Shown: positions 1 through 8,636 of the stretch, in pieces
Numbering within the stretch: position 1 is the stretch's first letter
Layout: each line of letters begins with the position of its first letter
Assembly: GCF_900580865.1 (NCBI RefSeq)
Contig: NZ_UTBZ01000136.1
Coordinates: forward strand, 62,001-126,000
DNA from: Pseudomonas viridiflava
Lineage (GTDB): Bacteria; Pseudomonadota; Gammaproteobacteria; Pseudomonadales; Pseudomonadaceae
Direction of reading: 5' to 3'
Length of the DNA stretch: 64,000 bases
Made by a program: the position numbers and the translations under genes
Notes under the pieces: generated by a model
The model's input: the letters and a program-made list of their open reading frames with translations, nothing else
Told to the model about the DNA's origin: nothing
The model's database searches: none

Positions 1-311
1 TTCGACGATCCGATGTGCTCGTCCTGAATAACCCGAGGGGAGCACCCACCCAAGACAATATCAAAGTGCTGGTGGAGATGAAGTTCCCCCCGGACCCGGA
101 AGATCCCGAGCAAGCTCAAGCTTATGAAAGGATCGCAGGCAGTGGAAAGAAGGTCGTGATAATGAGCCCTGAAGACTGTGACTGCAGTCAAAAAAAACAG
201 ACATCCAAAATCCCGGTCGAGCAACTGGGATGGGCAGCCGCGATCGCCAGCGCCATCTTGCATGTGGTGAGCCGCGGACGCAGCCCTCGACCCATGCTGC
301 CTGCGTATTAA
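1..311 (+). CDS. VRR-NUC nuclease, C-terminal part (probable type VI secretion effector), partial
   Basis: The gene enters from before the window; the reading frame is open from base 3, so the GTG at 15 is internal and not the real start. About 100 C-terminal residues are visible. They begin with Arg-Arg-Ser-Asp followed by hydrophobic residues, then PTQDNIK and VEMKFPPD. The Asp and the Glu-x-Lys of EMK fit the PD-(D/E)xK nuclease core of the VRR-NUC family. A short hydrophobic stretch (GWAAAIASAILHVV) follows near the end. In Pseudomonas and Salmonella such domains end type VI secretion toxins that cut DNA in rival cells. The next gene is a DUF3396-type immunity protein only a few bases downstream, which supports the effector reading. 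The delivery domain (PAAR, Rhs or other) lies outside the window. The family call is fairly safe; the secretion role is inferred. Confidence 0.75.
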   Translation, partial: RRSDVLVLNNPRGAPTQDNIKVLVEMKFPPDPEDPEQAQAYERIAGSGKKVVIMSPEDCDCSQKKQTSKIPVEQLGWAAAIASAILHVVSRGRSPRPMLPAY

Positions 312-327
312 GTTGATGGAGCACACA

Positions 328-1416
328 ATGGAACAACCATTCGACATGGCTGCAGAGTTGATCAAGCAGCCCCATGTACTGGAAGTACCGGGCAGTCTGC
401 TGATGAAAGGCGGGCCCGGGGATTATATCGGCGCTGTTCTCTGTTTACGCGCAACGTTGTACATCAAGGATGCCCATACTCCCTTGGTTCGCGAGGCGCT
501 GTGCAAATGCTTCGACGAGTTCCAGGCATTGGCCGCGGAACATTTGACGTGGGTCGTACGTGACAGCCCACCTCAGGGAGAACGTGTAACGCCCTACGCT
601 CAGGCGCGTACGCTGCGCAAAATGATGGAACCTATGGGAGAGAACGACTTCCTGAGCTTCCATTACACCAGCGGCAAACAGTCCAAAGATGCGAGCGCAT
701 GGCTTTTCAGCATTCTGGGACCTCGTGCCTGGCAAGCCAACATGGGGAACAATATCGGTGTACTGGAGTTTTCGGTACCGCTGTTGTTCCAGGAACAAAA
801 TCCGCTGAGCTTCTTGAAGCTGTTCCATGGATTCGCACGACGACTGAACCCACAACAAGGCTACGCAGGCCATGCGTTCAATCTGTCGATCGGCAATCAG
901 GATGACAATCAGCCCACTGAGGCTTTCATGGCCGCGCGTATGCCGGGTCTGGATGTGGGCTCCGCATTCTTGCTGTCGGGTCGTAAAACCTTCAAGCAAG
1001 CCAAGATTAAAACGGTCAGTTGGCTCACACTTTTAGATAATGAACGCCTTGAGTCGGCCGGCGGCCTGGAAGCTTTGCGAGCACAGCTACCCGCTAGCCA
1101 TTTCGCGTTTTATACCTACGACGAAGGTGTGATCATCCAGTCGGGCGCTCACCCGTACATAACCGGCGATGGCGAGGATCTGAGACCAGCGCCATATGTA
1201 CTGATAAACCATCTGCTCAAACCTGTTCGCTACGAGTCTGTCGAGTCGCTGCATGGCAACAGTCATGCGGGGGAGTTGAGGTTGGTCGGATGGTCAGCCG
1301 ATCAGTGGCTTAAACGCCTGGATGTTGACGACAGTTCGATTTCAGACTGGCGCCTCAAGTTGCTGCACGACGAACCGCCTCTGGACTCTACGAATGCGCT
1401 GGCAGAGCGCTTGTAG
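328..1416 (+). CDS. DUF3396-family immunity protein (TsiV-like) for the upstream nuclease
   Basis: A 362-residue cytoplasmic protein without signal peptide or membrane segment. Its layout matches the type VI immunity family DUF3396, members of which are known partners of VRR-NUC effectors. Family-like segments are the conserved N-terminal half with FSVPLLF and the GHAFNLS region, and a C-terminal part with HPYITGDGEDLRPAPY. The start chosen is ATG 328, because GGAG lies seven bases before it; in-frame TTG 313 and ATG 316 are possible alternatives. It follows the effector stop by 16 bases, so the two are probably co-transcribed and a rho-independent terminator closes the pair. Expected role: bind and block the nuclease so the producer and its kin survive. 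The role is inferred from family and pairing. Confidence 0.8.
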   Translation: MEQPFDMAAELIKQPHVLEVPGSLLMKGGPGDYIGAVLCLRATLYIKDAHTPLVREALCKCFDEFQALAAEHLTWVVRDSPPQGERVTPYAQARTLRKMMEPMGENDFLSFHYTSGKQSKDASAWLFSILGPRAWQANMGNNIGVLEFSVPLLFQEQNPLSFLKLFHGFARRLNPQQGYAGHAFNLSIGNQDDNQPTEAFMAARMPGLDVGSAFLLSGRKTFKQAKIKTVSWLTLLDNERLESAGGLEALRAQLPASHFAFYTYDEGVIIQSGAHPYITGDGEDLRPAPYVLINHLLKPVRYESVESLHGNSHAGELRLVGWSADQWLKRLDVDDSSISDWRLKLLHDEPPLDSTNALAERL

Positions 1417-1458
1417 CTATCAGCGCGTAGAAAAAACCGACGTACGCTGCACATGCTG

Positions 1459-1483
1459 AACCGCCCGTGACGGGCGGTTTTTT
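1459..1483 (+). terminator. Rho-independent terminator after the effector-immunity pair
   Basis: Nine-base perfect stem AACCGCCCG / CGGGCGGTT with loop TGA, followed by a run of T. It ends transcription of the effector-immunity pair. Confidence 0.9.
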
Positions 1484-1631
1484 GCGTGTGCTTTTCCGCT
1501 CATGAGATCGCCTGCCCGCCGCAGAAAAGTCGTCGCTCACAAAATGCCACTGAATGCCGGACATGAGCACGACCTTGCGCAGCGTCCCCACGATTGAGTC
1601 TGTAACATGCACAAACCACTGATCCGCACCA

Positions 1632-2105
1632 ATGGAGTTGCCCTTGCCCGACATCCGCCCGCCCGTGCTCGATGAAATCGACCGTCAGTTGATCGCCGCC
1701 CTGCAGATCAATGCCCGTGAGAGCGTGGCCATGCTCGCCCGGCAATTGGGCATTGCGCGCACCACCGTGACATCGCGCTTGGCACGTCTGGAGAAGGCCA
1801 AAGTGATCACCGGTTATGGCGTGCGCCTTGGGCAACGCGTGGTTGATGGCGGCTTGCAGGCCTACGTCGGGATCAAGGTGCAGCCGCGCTCAGGCAAAGA
1901 GGTGGTGCGCCGGTTGAGTGCGATGGCGCAGGTCCAGCAACTGTGTGCAGTGAGTGGCGAGTTTGATTATGTGGCGTGGTTGCGTACGGATTCGCCGGAG
2001 CAGCTGGATCAGTTGCTCGATCAGATTGGCAGCGTAGACGGGGTGGAGAAGACCACGACTTCAATCATTTTGAGCAGCAAGATTGATCGGGGGCAGCCGG
2101 TTTAA
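1632..2105 (+). CDS. AsnC/Lrp-family transcriptional regulator
   Basis: 157 residues: an N-terminal helix-turn-helix (roughly residues 14-65, with DRQLIAALQINARES and the recognition helix RTTVTSRLARLEK) and a C-terminal ligand-sensing RAM domain (about 75-150, with AVSGEFDYVAWL). Lrp-type proteins sense amino acids and control their metabolism. It sits 223 bases before davB on the same strand; P. putida has an AsnC-type gene in the same place beside its lysine monooxygenase genes. A role as lysine-responsive regulator of davBA is therefore a good guess but not proven. There is no strong ribosome binding site before ATG 1632; that start gives normal family length. Confidence 0.88.
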   Translation: MELPLPDIRPPVLDEIDRQLIAALQINARESVAMLARQLGIARTTVTSRLARLEKAKVITGYGVRLGQRVVDGGLQAYVGIKVQPRSGKEVVRRLSAMAQVQQLCAVSGEFDYVAWLRTDSPEQLDQLLDQIGSVDGVEKTTTSIILSSKIDRGQPV

Positions 2106-2143
2106 GATTTTGATCGGGCTTCTCGGGTGGATTTCAGGGCCTC

Positions 2144-2166
2144 TTCGCGAGCAGGCTCGCTCCCAC
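2144..2166. repeat. Single REP sequence
   Basis: One copy of the REP core TTCGCGAGCAGGCTCGCTCC followed by CAC, between the AsnC regulator and davB. No inverted partner is found close by, so it is a solitary REP rather than a REPIN. Confidence 0.85.
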
Positions 2167-2328
2167 TTTTTGGTCGGTGTGTAGTCTTTTCTCGTCATAT
2201 TGATCGCTAATCTGGCAAAACGACGACACTTTGCGTCTTATTAACGTGTTCTACGCTCCCTAGAATGGCTGGCATCTTTTCCTATACTCAGACGCGCATC
2301 CCGCGTCGGGTCGCCAGCAAGGTCAGCC

Positions 2329-4011
2329 ATGAACAAGAACAATCGCCATCCTGCAGACGGTAAGAAACCAGTCACCATTTTCGGCCCGGACTTTCCGTTC
2401 GCCTTTGACGACTGGATCGAACACCCGGCCGGTCTCGGCAGCATTCCTGAGCACAATCACGGCGCTGAAGTGGCGATTGTCGGCGCGGGCATCGCCGGCT
2501 TGGTGGCGGCTTACGAGCTGATGAAGCTCGGCCTGAAGCCTGTGGTTTACGAAGCATCGAAACTCGGTGGTCGTCTGCGTTCGCAGGCCTTCAACGGCAC
2601 TGACGGCATCGTCGCTGAACTGGGCGGCATGCGCTTCCCGGTGTCCTCCACCGCGTTCTATCACTATGTCGACAAGCTCGGCCTCGAGACCAAACCCTTC
2701 CCGAACCCGCTGACGCCGGCCTCCGGCAGCACCGTGATCGACCTGGAAGGCAAAACCCATTACGCACAGAAACTGGCGGATCTTCCTGCACTGTTTCAGG
2801 AAGTGGCTGACGCCTGGGCGGATGCGCTGGAGGCCGGCTCGCAGTTCGCCGATATCCAGCAGGCTATTCGCGATCGCGATGTACCCCGTCTGAAAGAGCT
2901 GTGGAACACACTTGTGCCGTTGTGGGACGACCGCACCTTCTACGACTTCGTCGCCACCTCCGAAGCCTTCGCCAAACTGTCGTTCCATCACCGTGAAGTG
3001 TTCGGTCAGGTCGGTTTCGGCACCGGCGGCTGGGATTCAGACTTTCCCAACTCGATGCTGGAAATCTTTCGTGTGGTGATGACCAATTGCGACGATCACC
3101 AGCACCTGGTGGTCGGCGGCGTCGAGCAGGTGCCGCAAGGCATCTGGCGGCATGTGCCGGAGCGCTGCGTGCACTGGCCCGAAGGCACCAGCCTGAAATC
3201 CCTGCACCGTGGTGCGCCGCGCTCCAGCGTGAAGAAAATTGCCCACGCGGCGGATGGCCGCTTCGCTGTCACCGACAACAATGGCGACACCCGTGAATAT
3301 GCCGCCGTGCTCACCACTTGCCAGAGCTGGCTGCTGACCACCCAGATCGAATGCGACGAAACCCTGTTTTCGCAGAAGATGTGGATGGCGCTGGATCGCA
3401 CCCGCTACATGCAGTCGTCGAAAACCTTCGTCATGGTCGACCGGCCATTCTGGAAGGACAAGGATCCTGAAACCGGTCGCGACCTGATGAGCATGACCCT
3501 CACCGATCGCCTGACCCGTGGCACTTACCTGTTCGACAACGGCGACGACAAGCCAGGCGTGATCTGCCTGTCGTACTCGTGGATGAGCGACGCGTTGAAA
3601 ATGCTCCCGCACCCTGTGGAAAAACGCGTTGAGCTAGCGTTGAACGCGCTGAAAAAAATCTATCCGAAAGTCGACATCGCCGCGCGGATCATCGGCGACC
3701 CGATCACCGTTTCCTGGGAAGCCGACCCGTACTTCCTCGGTGCGTTCAAGGGCGCCCTGCCCGGCCACTACCGCTACAACCAGCGCATGTACGCGCACTT
3801 CATGCAGGACGAAATGCCAGCCGAGCAGCGCGGGATCTTCATCGCCGGCGACGACGTTTCGTGGACACCGGCATGGGTCGAAGGCGCGGTGCAAACCTCG
3901 CTCAACGCAGTGTGGGGGATCATGAAGCATTTCGGTGGTTCGACACATAAAGCGAACCCTGGCCCGGGTGATGTGTTCAAAGACATCGGCCCTATCGCCC
4001 TGCCCGAGTAA
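2329..4011 (+). CDS. davB: L-lysine 2-monooxygenase
   Basis: 560 residues, the same length as DavB of P. putida. The flavin amine oxidase fold is marked by the dinucleotide-binding motif GAGIAG (residues 52-57), the acidic residue E75 that binds the FAD ribose, and GGRLRS directly after. A second FAD contact is the C-terminal IFIAGDDVSWTPAWVEGA stretch. The enzyme oxidatively decarboxylates L-lysine to 5-aminovaleramide, CO2 and water (EC 1.13.12.2), the first step of the aminovalerate route. It is followed 12 bases later by davA, with a ribosome binding site (AAGAGGAA) between them, so the two form an operon. Tryptophan 2-monooxygenase is the close paralogous alternative, but the davA neighbour and the P. 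putida-like order (regulator, davB, davA, pqqF) favour lysine. Confidence 0.9.
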   Translation: MNKNNRHPADGKKPVTIFGPDFPFAFDDWIEHPAGLGSIPEHNHGAEVAIVGAGIAGLVAAYELMKLGLKPVVYEASKLGGRLRSQAFNGTDGIVAELGGMRFPVSSTAFYHYVDKLGLETKPFPNPLTPASGSTVIDLEGKTHYAQKLADLPALFQEVADAWADALEAGSQFADIQQAIRDRDVPRLKELWNTLVPLWDDRTFYDFVATSEAFAKLSFHHREVFGQVGFGTGGWDSDFPNSMLEIFRVVMTNCDDHQHLVVGGVEQVPQGIWRHVPERCVHWPEGTSLKSLHRGAPRSSVKKIAHAADGRFAVTDNNGDTREYAAVLTTCQSWLLTTQIECDETLFSQKMWMALDRTRYMQSSKTFVMVDRPFWKDKDPETGRDLMSMTLTDRLTRGTYLFDNGDDKPGVICLSYSWMSDALKMLPHPVEKRVELALNALKKIYPKVDIAARIIGDPITVSWEADPYFLGAFKGALPGHYRYNQRMYAHFMQDEMPAEQRGIFIAGDDVSWTPAWVEGAVQTSLNAVWGIMKHFGGSTHKANPGPGDVFKDIGPIALPE

Positions 4012-4023
4012 GAGGAATTCCTG

Positions 4024-4818
4024 ATGCGTGTAGCCCTTTACCAATGTCCACCGCTGCCACTGGAACCCGCCGCCAACCTGCAACGCTTGCATCAACTGGC
4101 GATGGAGGCCAAGGGTGCTGATCTGCTGGTGCTGCCGGAGATGTTCATGACCGGCTACAACATCGGCGCCGAGGCGGTCAGCACTTTGGCCGAGGTTTAT
4201 AACGGAGAATGGGCGCAGCAGATCGGTCGGATCGCCAAGGCTGCCGGTCTGGCGATTGTTTATGGCTATCCGGAGCGCACCGCCGACGGGCAGATTTACA
4301 ACGCGGTGCAGTTGATCGATTCAAACGGTGAGCGCCTGTGCAATTACCGCAAGACGCATCTGTTCGGTGATCTGGATCGCTCGATGTTCAGCCCCGGCGA
4401 TGATGATTTCCCGATCGTCGAACTCAACGGCTGGAAGCTCGGTTTCCTGATCTGTTACGACCTCGAGTTTCCGGAAAACACCCGCCGCCTGGCACTCGCC
4501 GGCGCCGAGCTGATTCTGGTGCCAACGGCGAACATGATTCCGTTCGATTTCGTCGCTGACGTCACCGTGCGTTCCCGCGCTTTCGAAAACCAGTGCTACG
4601 TGGCCTACGCCAACTATTGCGGCAACGAAGGCGAGATCCACTATTGCGGGCAAAGCAGCATCGCCGCACCGGATGGCAGCCGCATCGCTCAGGCCGGTCT
4701 CGACGAAGCGCTGATCGTCGGTGAACTGGATCGGCAGTCGATGCTCGGCTCCCGCGCGGCCAATCGCTACCTCAGCGACCGCCGTCCGGAGCTTTACGGC
4801 GCGCTGAACCAGCGCTAA
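4024..4818 (+). CDS. davA: 5-aminopentanamidase (5-aminovaleramide amidohydrolase)
   Basis: 264 residues, carbon-nitrogen hydrolase (nitrilase) superfamily. The catalytic triad is visible: E39 in LPEM, K110 in YRKTHLFGD and C144 in FLICYDLEFPE. It hydrolyses 5-aminovaleramide made by DavB to 5-aminovalerate and ammonia (EC 3.5.1.30); DavT and DavD, coded elsewhere, would continue to glutarate. It is the second gene of the davBA operon. The downstream pqqF starts 39 bases later, so some read-through is possible. Length and context match P. putida DavA. Confidence 0.9.
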   Translation: MRVALYQCPPLPLEPAANLQRLHQLAMEAKGADLLVLPEMFMTGYNIGAEAVSTLAEVYNGEWAQQIGRIAKAAGLAIVYGYPERTADGQIYNAVQLIDSNGERLCNYRKTHLFGDLDRSMFSPGDDDFPIVELNGWKLGFLICYDLEFPENTRRLALAGAELILVPTANMIPFDFVADVTVRSRAFENQCYVAYANYCGNEGEIHYCGQSSIAAPDGSRIAQAGLDEALIVGELDRQSMLGSRAANRYLSDRRPELYGALNQR

Positions 4819-4856
4819 TCCGCTAGCATTGGCACTTCACTGTTCTGGAAGTGCCC

Positions 4857-7271
4857 ATGCCTGCGCCGACTCACCCCCGCCCTCACACTGAAACCCTGGC
4901 CAACGGCTTGCGCGTGACCCTGCGTCATGCGCCCGGTCTGAAGCGCAGTGCCGCTGCATTGCGCGTGGCTGCCGGTAGCCATGACGTGCCGTCGGCGTGG
5001 CCGGGGCTGGCGCATTTTCTGGAACATTTGCTGTTTCTCGGCACCGAGCGTTTCCCGGCGAATCAAGGGTTGATGGCTTACGTGCAAAGTCACGGTGGTC
5101 AGGTGAATGCCAGCACTCGCGAACGCACCACTGACTTTTTCTTTGAATTGCCGGCACAAGCATTCAGCGCTGGGCTGGAGCGTCTGTCAGACATGCTCGC
5201 CAACCCGCGTATGAACCTGGACGATCAGCTGCGGGAACGTGAGGTGTTGCAGGCGGAATTTGTCGCCTGGTCGCAAGATCCTGCAGCGCAGCAGCAGTTT
5301 GCCTTGTACGAAGGATTACCGGCAGAGCATTCGTTGCGCGGCTTTCACGCCGGGAATCGGGACAGCCTGCAAGTCGAGCAAGCTGCGTTTCAACAAGCCT
5401 TGAAAGACTTCCACCAGCAGTTTTATCAAACTGGGCAGATGACGCTGAGTCTGGTCGGACCACAGAGTCTTGATGAGTTGAAAGCACTGGCCCAGAAGTT
5501 CGCAGCGATTTTACCGACTGGGGATAAAGTTGCGCAGGCTATGCCCCTGCCGTTAGCGGTGAAAAGTTATCAACAGGTCGATGAGCGACGCAGCAATCTG
5601 TTGTTTGCGTTTGAGGCTCTGCCTGAATCGTCCAGCGAGGCGTTAGCGTTTCTTTGCCATTGGTTTAACAGCGCCAAGCCCGGCGGATTGCTCGCGCATT
5701 TGCAGCAGCAAAAACTGGCAGACGGATTAACAGCCACGCCGATTTATCACTTCGCCGGGCAAGCATTACTGCATCTGCAATTCACTGCGCCATGCGAGTC
5801 GCTGAAAGCCATTCGCGAACATCTGCTCGATTGGTTGAGCTTCTTTGCTCGCCAGGACTGGGCACCACTGCGCGAGGAATACGCCGCCCTGCTTCAACGT
5901 CAACAGCAAGTCAGTGGCGCGCTGCAACTGGCGCGGCTCGACAGCGAGCCGTTGGAAAACCGCCTGACCGATTCCGGCGTTGCAGCCCTCAGGCAGATCC
6001 TCGTCGACATTGGCACTGTGGATAACTTCAGCGAGCACTGGCACCTGCCCGCTGCCAATCCATTCCTGCGCGCCAGCGAACCTCTGGCCAATGCCGGACT
6101 GATTCGCGGCCAGACCAGCGCCCACCGGGGTTTGCGCACGTTCGCGCAGGATCGCTCCCGTGGCCGTCGGGAACGCTCGCCGATGCAGTTCAGCCAGGCA
6201 TTGGCGGACAGCGGCGATGAAGGCGCGATCTATCTGCGTTGGTACATGGAAGCGGCAGCCACCGCTGAGCTGCAATCAAGATTGCAACGCAGTCTTCGGC
6301 AAACGCAGCAGGACGCGCGCGAAGCCGGGGTGGAGTCGTCTTTCAACGCCAGCGGTACGCAATGGCTCCTGAAGCTCACCGGACTTCAGGAATCCATGCC
6401 CGGCATCCTTGAGCATGCGCTGGAAAATCTGACGCAAGTTGACGCGGACTCCCCAAGTAGCGAGCCAGAAACCCCGCTGATCCCCATTCGCCAACTGCTC
6501 AAAGCGTTGCCGGAACATGTTCTGCGATCTGCCAAAACCGGCGACAACGCCAGACACCTGTGGACAACTTCGCGCTGGGACGGCCTCGCACTCGGTCTGA
6601 ACCAACAGACGCAAGCGGCCATGGGCCTGGCCTTGAGCCGTATTCCCGGTACCCCGGACAAACAGTTGCCAGCGCCTGCGACGAACGCAGCGCAAAAACA
6701 CTGGAGCCACATCGATACCGCATCCAGCGAACACGCCTTGCTGCTTTGCTGCCCGACCGCCAACCGCGACATCGCAGACGAAGCCGCATGGCGCCTGCTC
6801 GCGCAGCTTTGCCAGACACCGTTCTATCAGCGTTTGCGAGTCGAGCTGCAATTGGGCTACGCAGTATTCAGTGCGCTGCGCCAGATGCTGGGCCAGACCA
6901 CTCTCCTGTTCGGTGTGCAATCGCCAAGTGCCAAACCTGCGCAGTTGCTCGAGCACATTCAACAGTTTCTCAACGGTATTCCAGCCCTGATCGAACAGCT
7001 CGATGAGGCAAGCCTCCGGCAACAACGACAGAACCTTGCGGATCAATTCGATGAGGCCAATCTATCCAGCAAAGACGCCGCCGAACTGCTCTGGCAGGCC
7101 AAGCTTGCGGGCCACTCGTCGGATTATCCTGAGCAACTGATCGCTGCCATCGGCCAACTGGATCGCCAGACACTGCTCAGCGCTGCGTTACGCTTGATCA
7201 ACGCCGAAGGCGGCTGGCTCTGCCTTGCCAGCGATCCAGCCCCCGAAACCCCATGGCAAGCGGCAAATTGA
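4857..7271 (+). CDS. pqqF: PqqF, M16-family zinc peptidase of PQQ synthesis
   Basis: 804 residues, insulinase-like (M16) peptidase. The inverted zinc motif HFLEH is at residues 53-57 (H53, E56 catalytic, H57), followed by the family's LLFLGTERFP and, further on, the downstream acidic ligand region. The C-terminal half is a degenerate M16 repeat with YQRLRVELQLGYAVF. Together with a partner peptidase it cleaves the PqqA precursor after the radical-SAM step. The start is ATG 4857 with GGAAG five bases upstream; GTG 4851 is in frame but overlaps that site. It lies directly before pqqA, as in P. fluorescens-group genomes, while P. aeruginosa keeps it elsewhere. Confidence 0.92.
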   Translation: MPAPTHPRPHTETLANGLRVTLRHAPGLKRSAAALRVAAGSHDVPSAWPGLAHFLEHLLFLGTERFPANQGLMAYVQSHGGQVNASTRERTTDFFFELPAQAFSAGLERLSDMLANPRMNLDDQLREREVLQAEFVAWSQDPAAQQQFALYEGLPAEHSLRGFHAGNRDSLQVEQAAFQQALKDFHQQFYQTGQMTLSLVGPQSLDELKALAQKFAAILPTGDKVAQAMPLPLAVKSYQQVDERRSNLLFAFEALPESSSEALAFLCHWFNSAKPGGLLAHLQQQKLADGLTATPIYHFAGQALLHLQFTAPCESLKAIREHLLDWLSFFARQDWAPLREEYAALLQRQQQVSGALQLARLDSEPLENRLTDSGVAALRQILVDIGTVDNFSEHWHLPAANPFLRASEPLANAGLIRGQTSAHRGLRTFAQDRSRGRRERSPMQFSQALADSGDEGAIYLRWYMEAAATAELQSRLQRSLRQTQQDAREAGVESSFNASGTQWLLKLTGLQESMPGILEHALENLTQVDADSPSSEPETPLIPIRQLLKALPEHVLRSAKTGDNARHLWTTSRWDGLALGLNQQTQAAMGLALSRIPGTPDKQLPAPATNAAQKHWSHIDTASSEHALLLCCPTANRDIADEAAWRLLAQLCQTPFYQRLRVELQLGYAVFSALRQMLGQTTLLFGVQSPSAKPAQLLEHIQQFLNGIPALIEQLDEASLRQQRQNLADQFDEANLSSKDAAELLWQAKLAGHSSDYPEQLIAAIGQLDRQTLLSAALRLINAEGGWLCLASDPAPETPWQAAN

Positions 7272-7305
7272 TCATTACCGAGGCTGCAAGGAGCTTTCTC
7301 AAAGA

Positions 7306-7331
7306 TTCACGGGCAAACCCGGTGAAATTTT
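7306..7331 (+). terminator. Weak terminator-like hairpin after pqqF
   Basis: TTCACGGG and CCC-G-GTGAA pair around the loop CAAA with one bulged G, and ATTTTG follows. It may partly separate pqqF transcription from pqqA. The stem is short and the T-run brief, so it may leak. Confidence 0.5.
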
Positions 7332-7427
7332 GAGTAACATAGCCGCCTAACTATTTGGAACATCTCTGCGCTGCCGTGGACTATAACTATGGACAGCGCT
7401 ATCCCACCCACCCTGAGGAGACACACC

Positions 7428-7502
7428 ATGTCCTGGACAAAACCTGCTTACACCGACCTGCGTATCGGCTTCGAAGTCACCATGTACTTCGCCAGCCGCT
7501 GA
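7428..7502 (+). CDS. pqqA: PqqA, 24-residue precursor peptide of PQQ
   Basis: A 24-residue peptide, [20 protein letters not shown] then FASR. The conserved Glu16 and Tyr20 (E-V-T-M-Y) are the residues cross-linked by PqqE and finally turned into the PQQ rings. A clear ribosome binding site (CTGAGGAG) lies seven bases before the ATG. It is the first gene of the pqqABCDE block and is followed by a hairpin that probably lets most transcripts stop, giving more peptide precursor than enzyme. Confidence 0.97.
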
Positions 7503-7528
7503 GTTCTGCTTACGTAGAATTGCAGTGC

Positions 7529-7556
7529 AACGCCTCGGCTCGCCGGGGCGTTTTAT
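7529..7556 (+). terminator. Hairpin between pqqA and pqqB (partial terminator/attenuator)
   Basis: An 11-bp stem AACGCCTCGGC / GCCGGGGCGTT with one G-T pair and loop TC, followed by TTATTTT. Its place between the peptide gene and the enzyme genes suggests partial termination, setting a high pqqA to pqqBCDE ratio. Confidence 0.8.
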
Positions 7557-7583
7557 TTTCCGCGTTGAAATGATGGAGTGTTC

Positions 7584-8495
7584 ATGTTCGTCCAGATTCT
7601 GGGTTCGGCCGCTGGCGGCGGTTTTCCGCAGTGGAACTGCAACTGCGTCAACTGCGCAGGTTTTCGCGACGGCAGCCTGAATGCCAAGGCCCGCACCCAA
7701 TCGTCCATCGCGATTTCCGATGACGGCGTGAACTGGGTGCTGTGCAACGCCTCGCCAGACATCCGCGCGCAGCTGCAAAGCTTCGCCCCGATGCAACCGG
7801 GCCGTGCGCTGCGCGACACCGGCATCAGCGCAATCATCCTGATGGACAGCCAGATCGACCACACCACCGGCCTGCTCAGCCTGCGCGAAGGCTGCCCGCA
7901 TCAGGTCTGGTGCACGGACATGGTTCACGAAGACCTCAGCACCGGTTTCCCGCTGTTCAAGATGCTCACCCACTGGAATGGCGGGCTGGACTGGCACCGC
8001 ATCGAACTCGACCAGAGTTTCACCGTGGCCGCGTGCCCGAACCTGCGTTTCACTCCGTTGCCATTGCGCAGCGCCGCGCCGCCGTACTCGCCGCACCGCT
8101 TCGATCCGCACCCGGGCGACAACATCGGTTTGATCGTTGAAGACCTGAACACCGGCGGCAAATTGTTCTACGCGCCGGGTTTGGGCAAGGTCGACGCGCC
8201 GTTGCTGGAGATAATGGCTGGCAGCGATTGCCTGCTGGTCGACGGCACGATGTGGGATGACGATGAAATGCAGCGCCGTGGCGTTGGCACTCGCACCGGT
8301 CGCGAGATGGGCCATCTGGCGCAGAACGGGCCAGGCGGCATGCTCGAAGTGCTGGAGCAGTTGCCGAAGCAGCGCAAGGTACTTATCCACATCAACAATA
8401 CCAATCCGATTCTCGATGAAGATTCGCCGGAGCGTGCCGAACTGGCGCGGCGTAATGTTGAAGTGGCGTTCGATGGCATGAGTATTGTGTTGTAA
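7584..8495 (+). CDS. pqqB: PqqB, metallo-beta-lactamase-fold oxygenase of PQQ synthesis
   Basis: 303 residues. The N-terminus carries the PqqB signature GSAAGGGFPQWNCNCVNC, in which the cysteines form an extra metal site. The rest is a metallo-beta-lactamase fold (for example DSQIDHTTGLLSLREG). PqqB hydroxylates the tyrosine-derived part of the intermediate before PqqC acts. ATG 7584 was chosen since GGAG lies six bases before it; GTG 7578 overlaps that site. A REPIN separates it from pqqC. Confidence 0.95.
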   Translation: MFVQILGSAAGGGFPQWNCNCVNCAGFRDGSLNAKARTQSSIAISDDGVNWVLCNASPDIRAQLQSFAPMQPGRALRDTGISAIILMDSQIDHTTGLLSLREGCPHQVWCTDMVHEDLSTGFPLFKMLTHWNGGLDWHRIELDQSFTVAACPNLRFTPLPLRSAAPPYSPHRFDPHPGDNIGLIVEDLNTGGKLFYAPGLGKVDAPLLEIMAGSDCLLVDGTMWDDDEMQRRGVGTRTGREMGHLAQNGPGGMLEVLEQLPKQRKVLIHINNTNPILDEDSPERAELARRNVEVAFDGMSIVL

Positions 8496-8519
8496 GCCGT
8501 AGATACCGATGCGCGGCCC

Positions 8520-8586
8520 TTCGCGAGCAGGCTCGCTCCCACATTGGAATGCGATCAACCTGTGGGAGCGAGCCTGCTCGCGAAGA
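8520..8586. repeat. REPIN (inverted REP pair) inside the pqq operon
   Basis: Two inverted copies of the REP core (CGCGAGCAGGCTCGCTCCCA and its complement) about 24 bases apart, lying between pqqB and pqqC. In the transcript it would fold into a long hairpin. Confidence 0.92.
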
Positions 8587-8636
8587 GGCCAGTGCAAACA
8601 GAAAAGATTTCTAGGGTTGTTCCCCGGAGAACAAAC

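Noticed and set aside
8544..8636. N-terminal extension of PqqC through the REPIN
   Set aside because: The added residues (GASLLAK) come from the REP sequence and appear in many unrelated frames.
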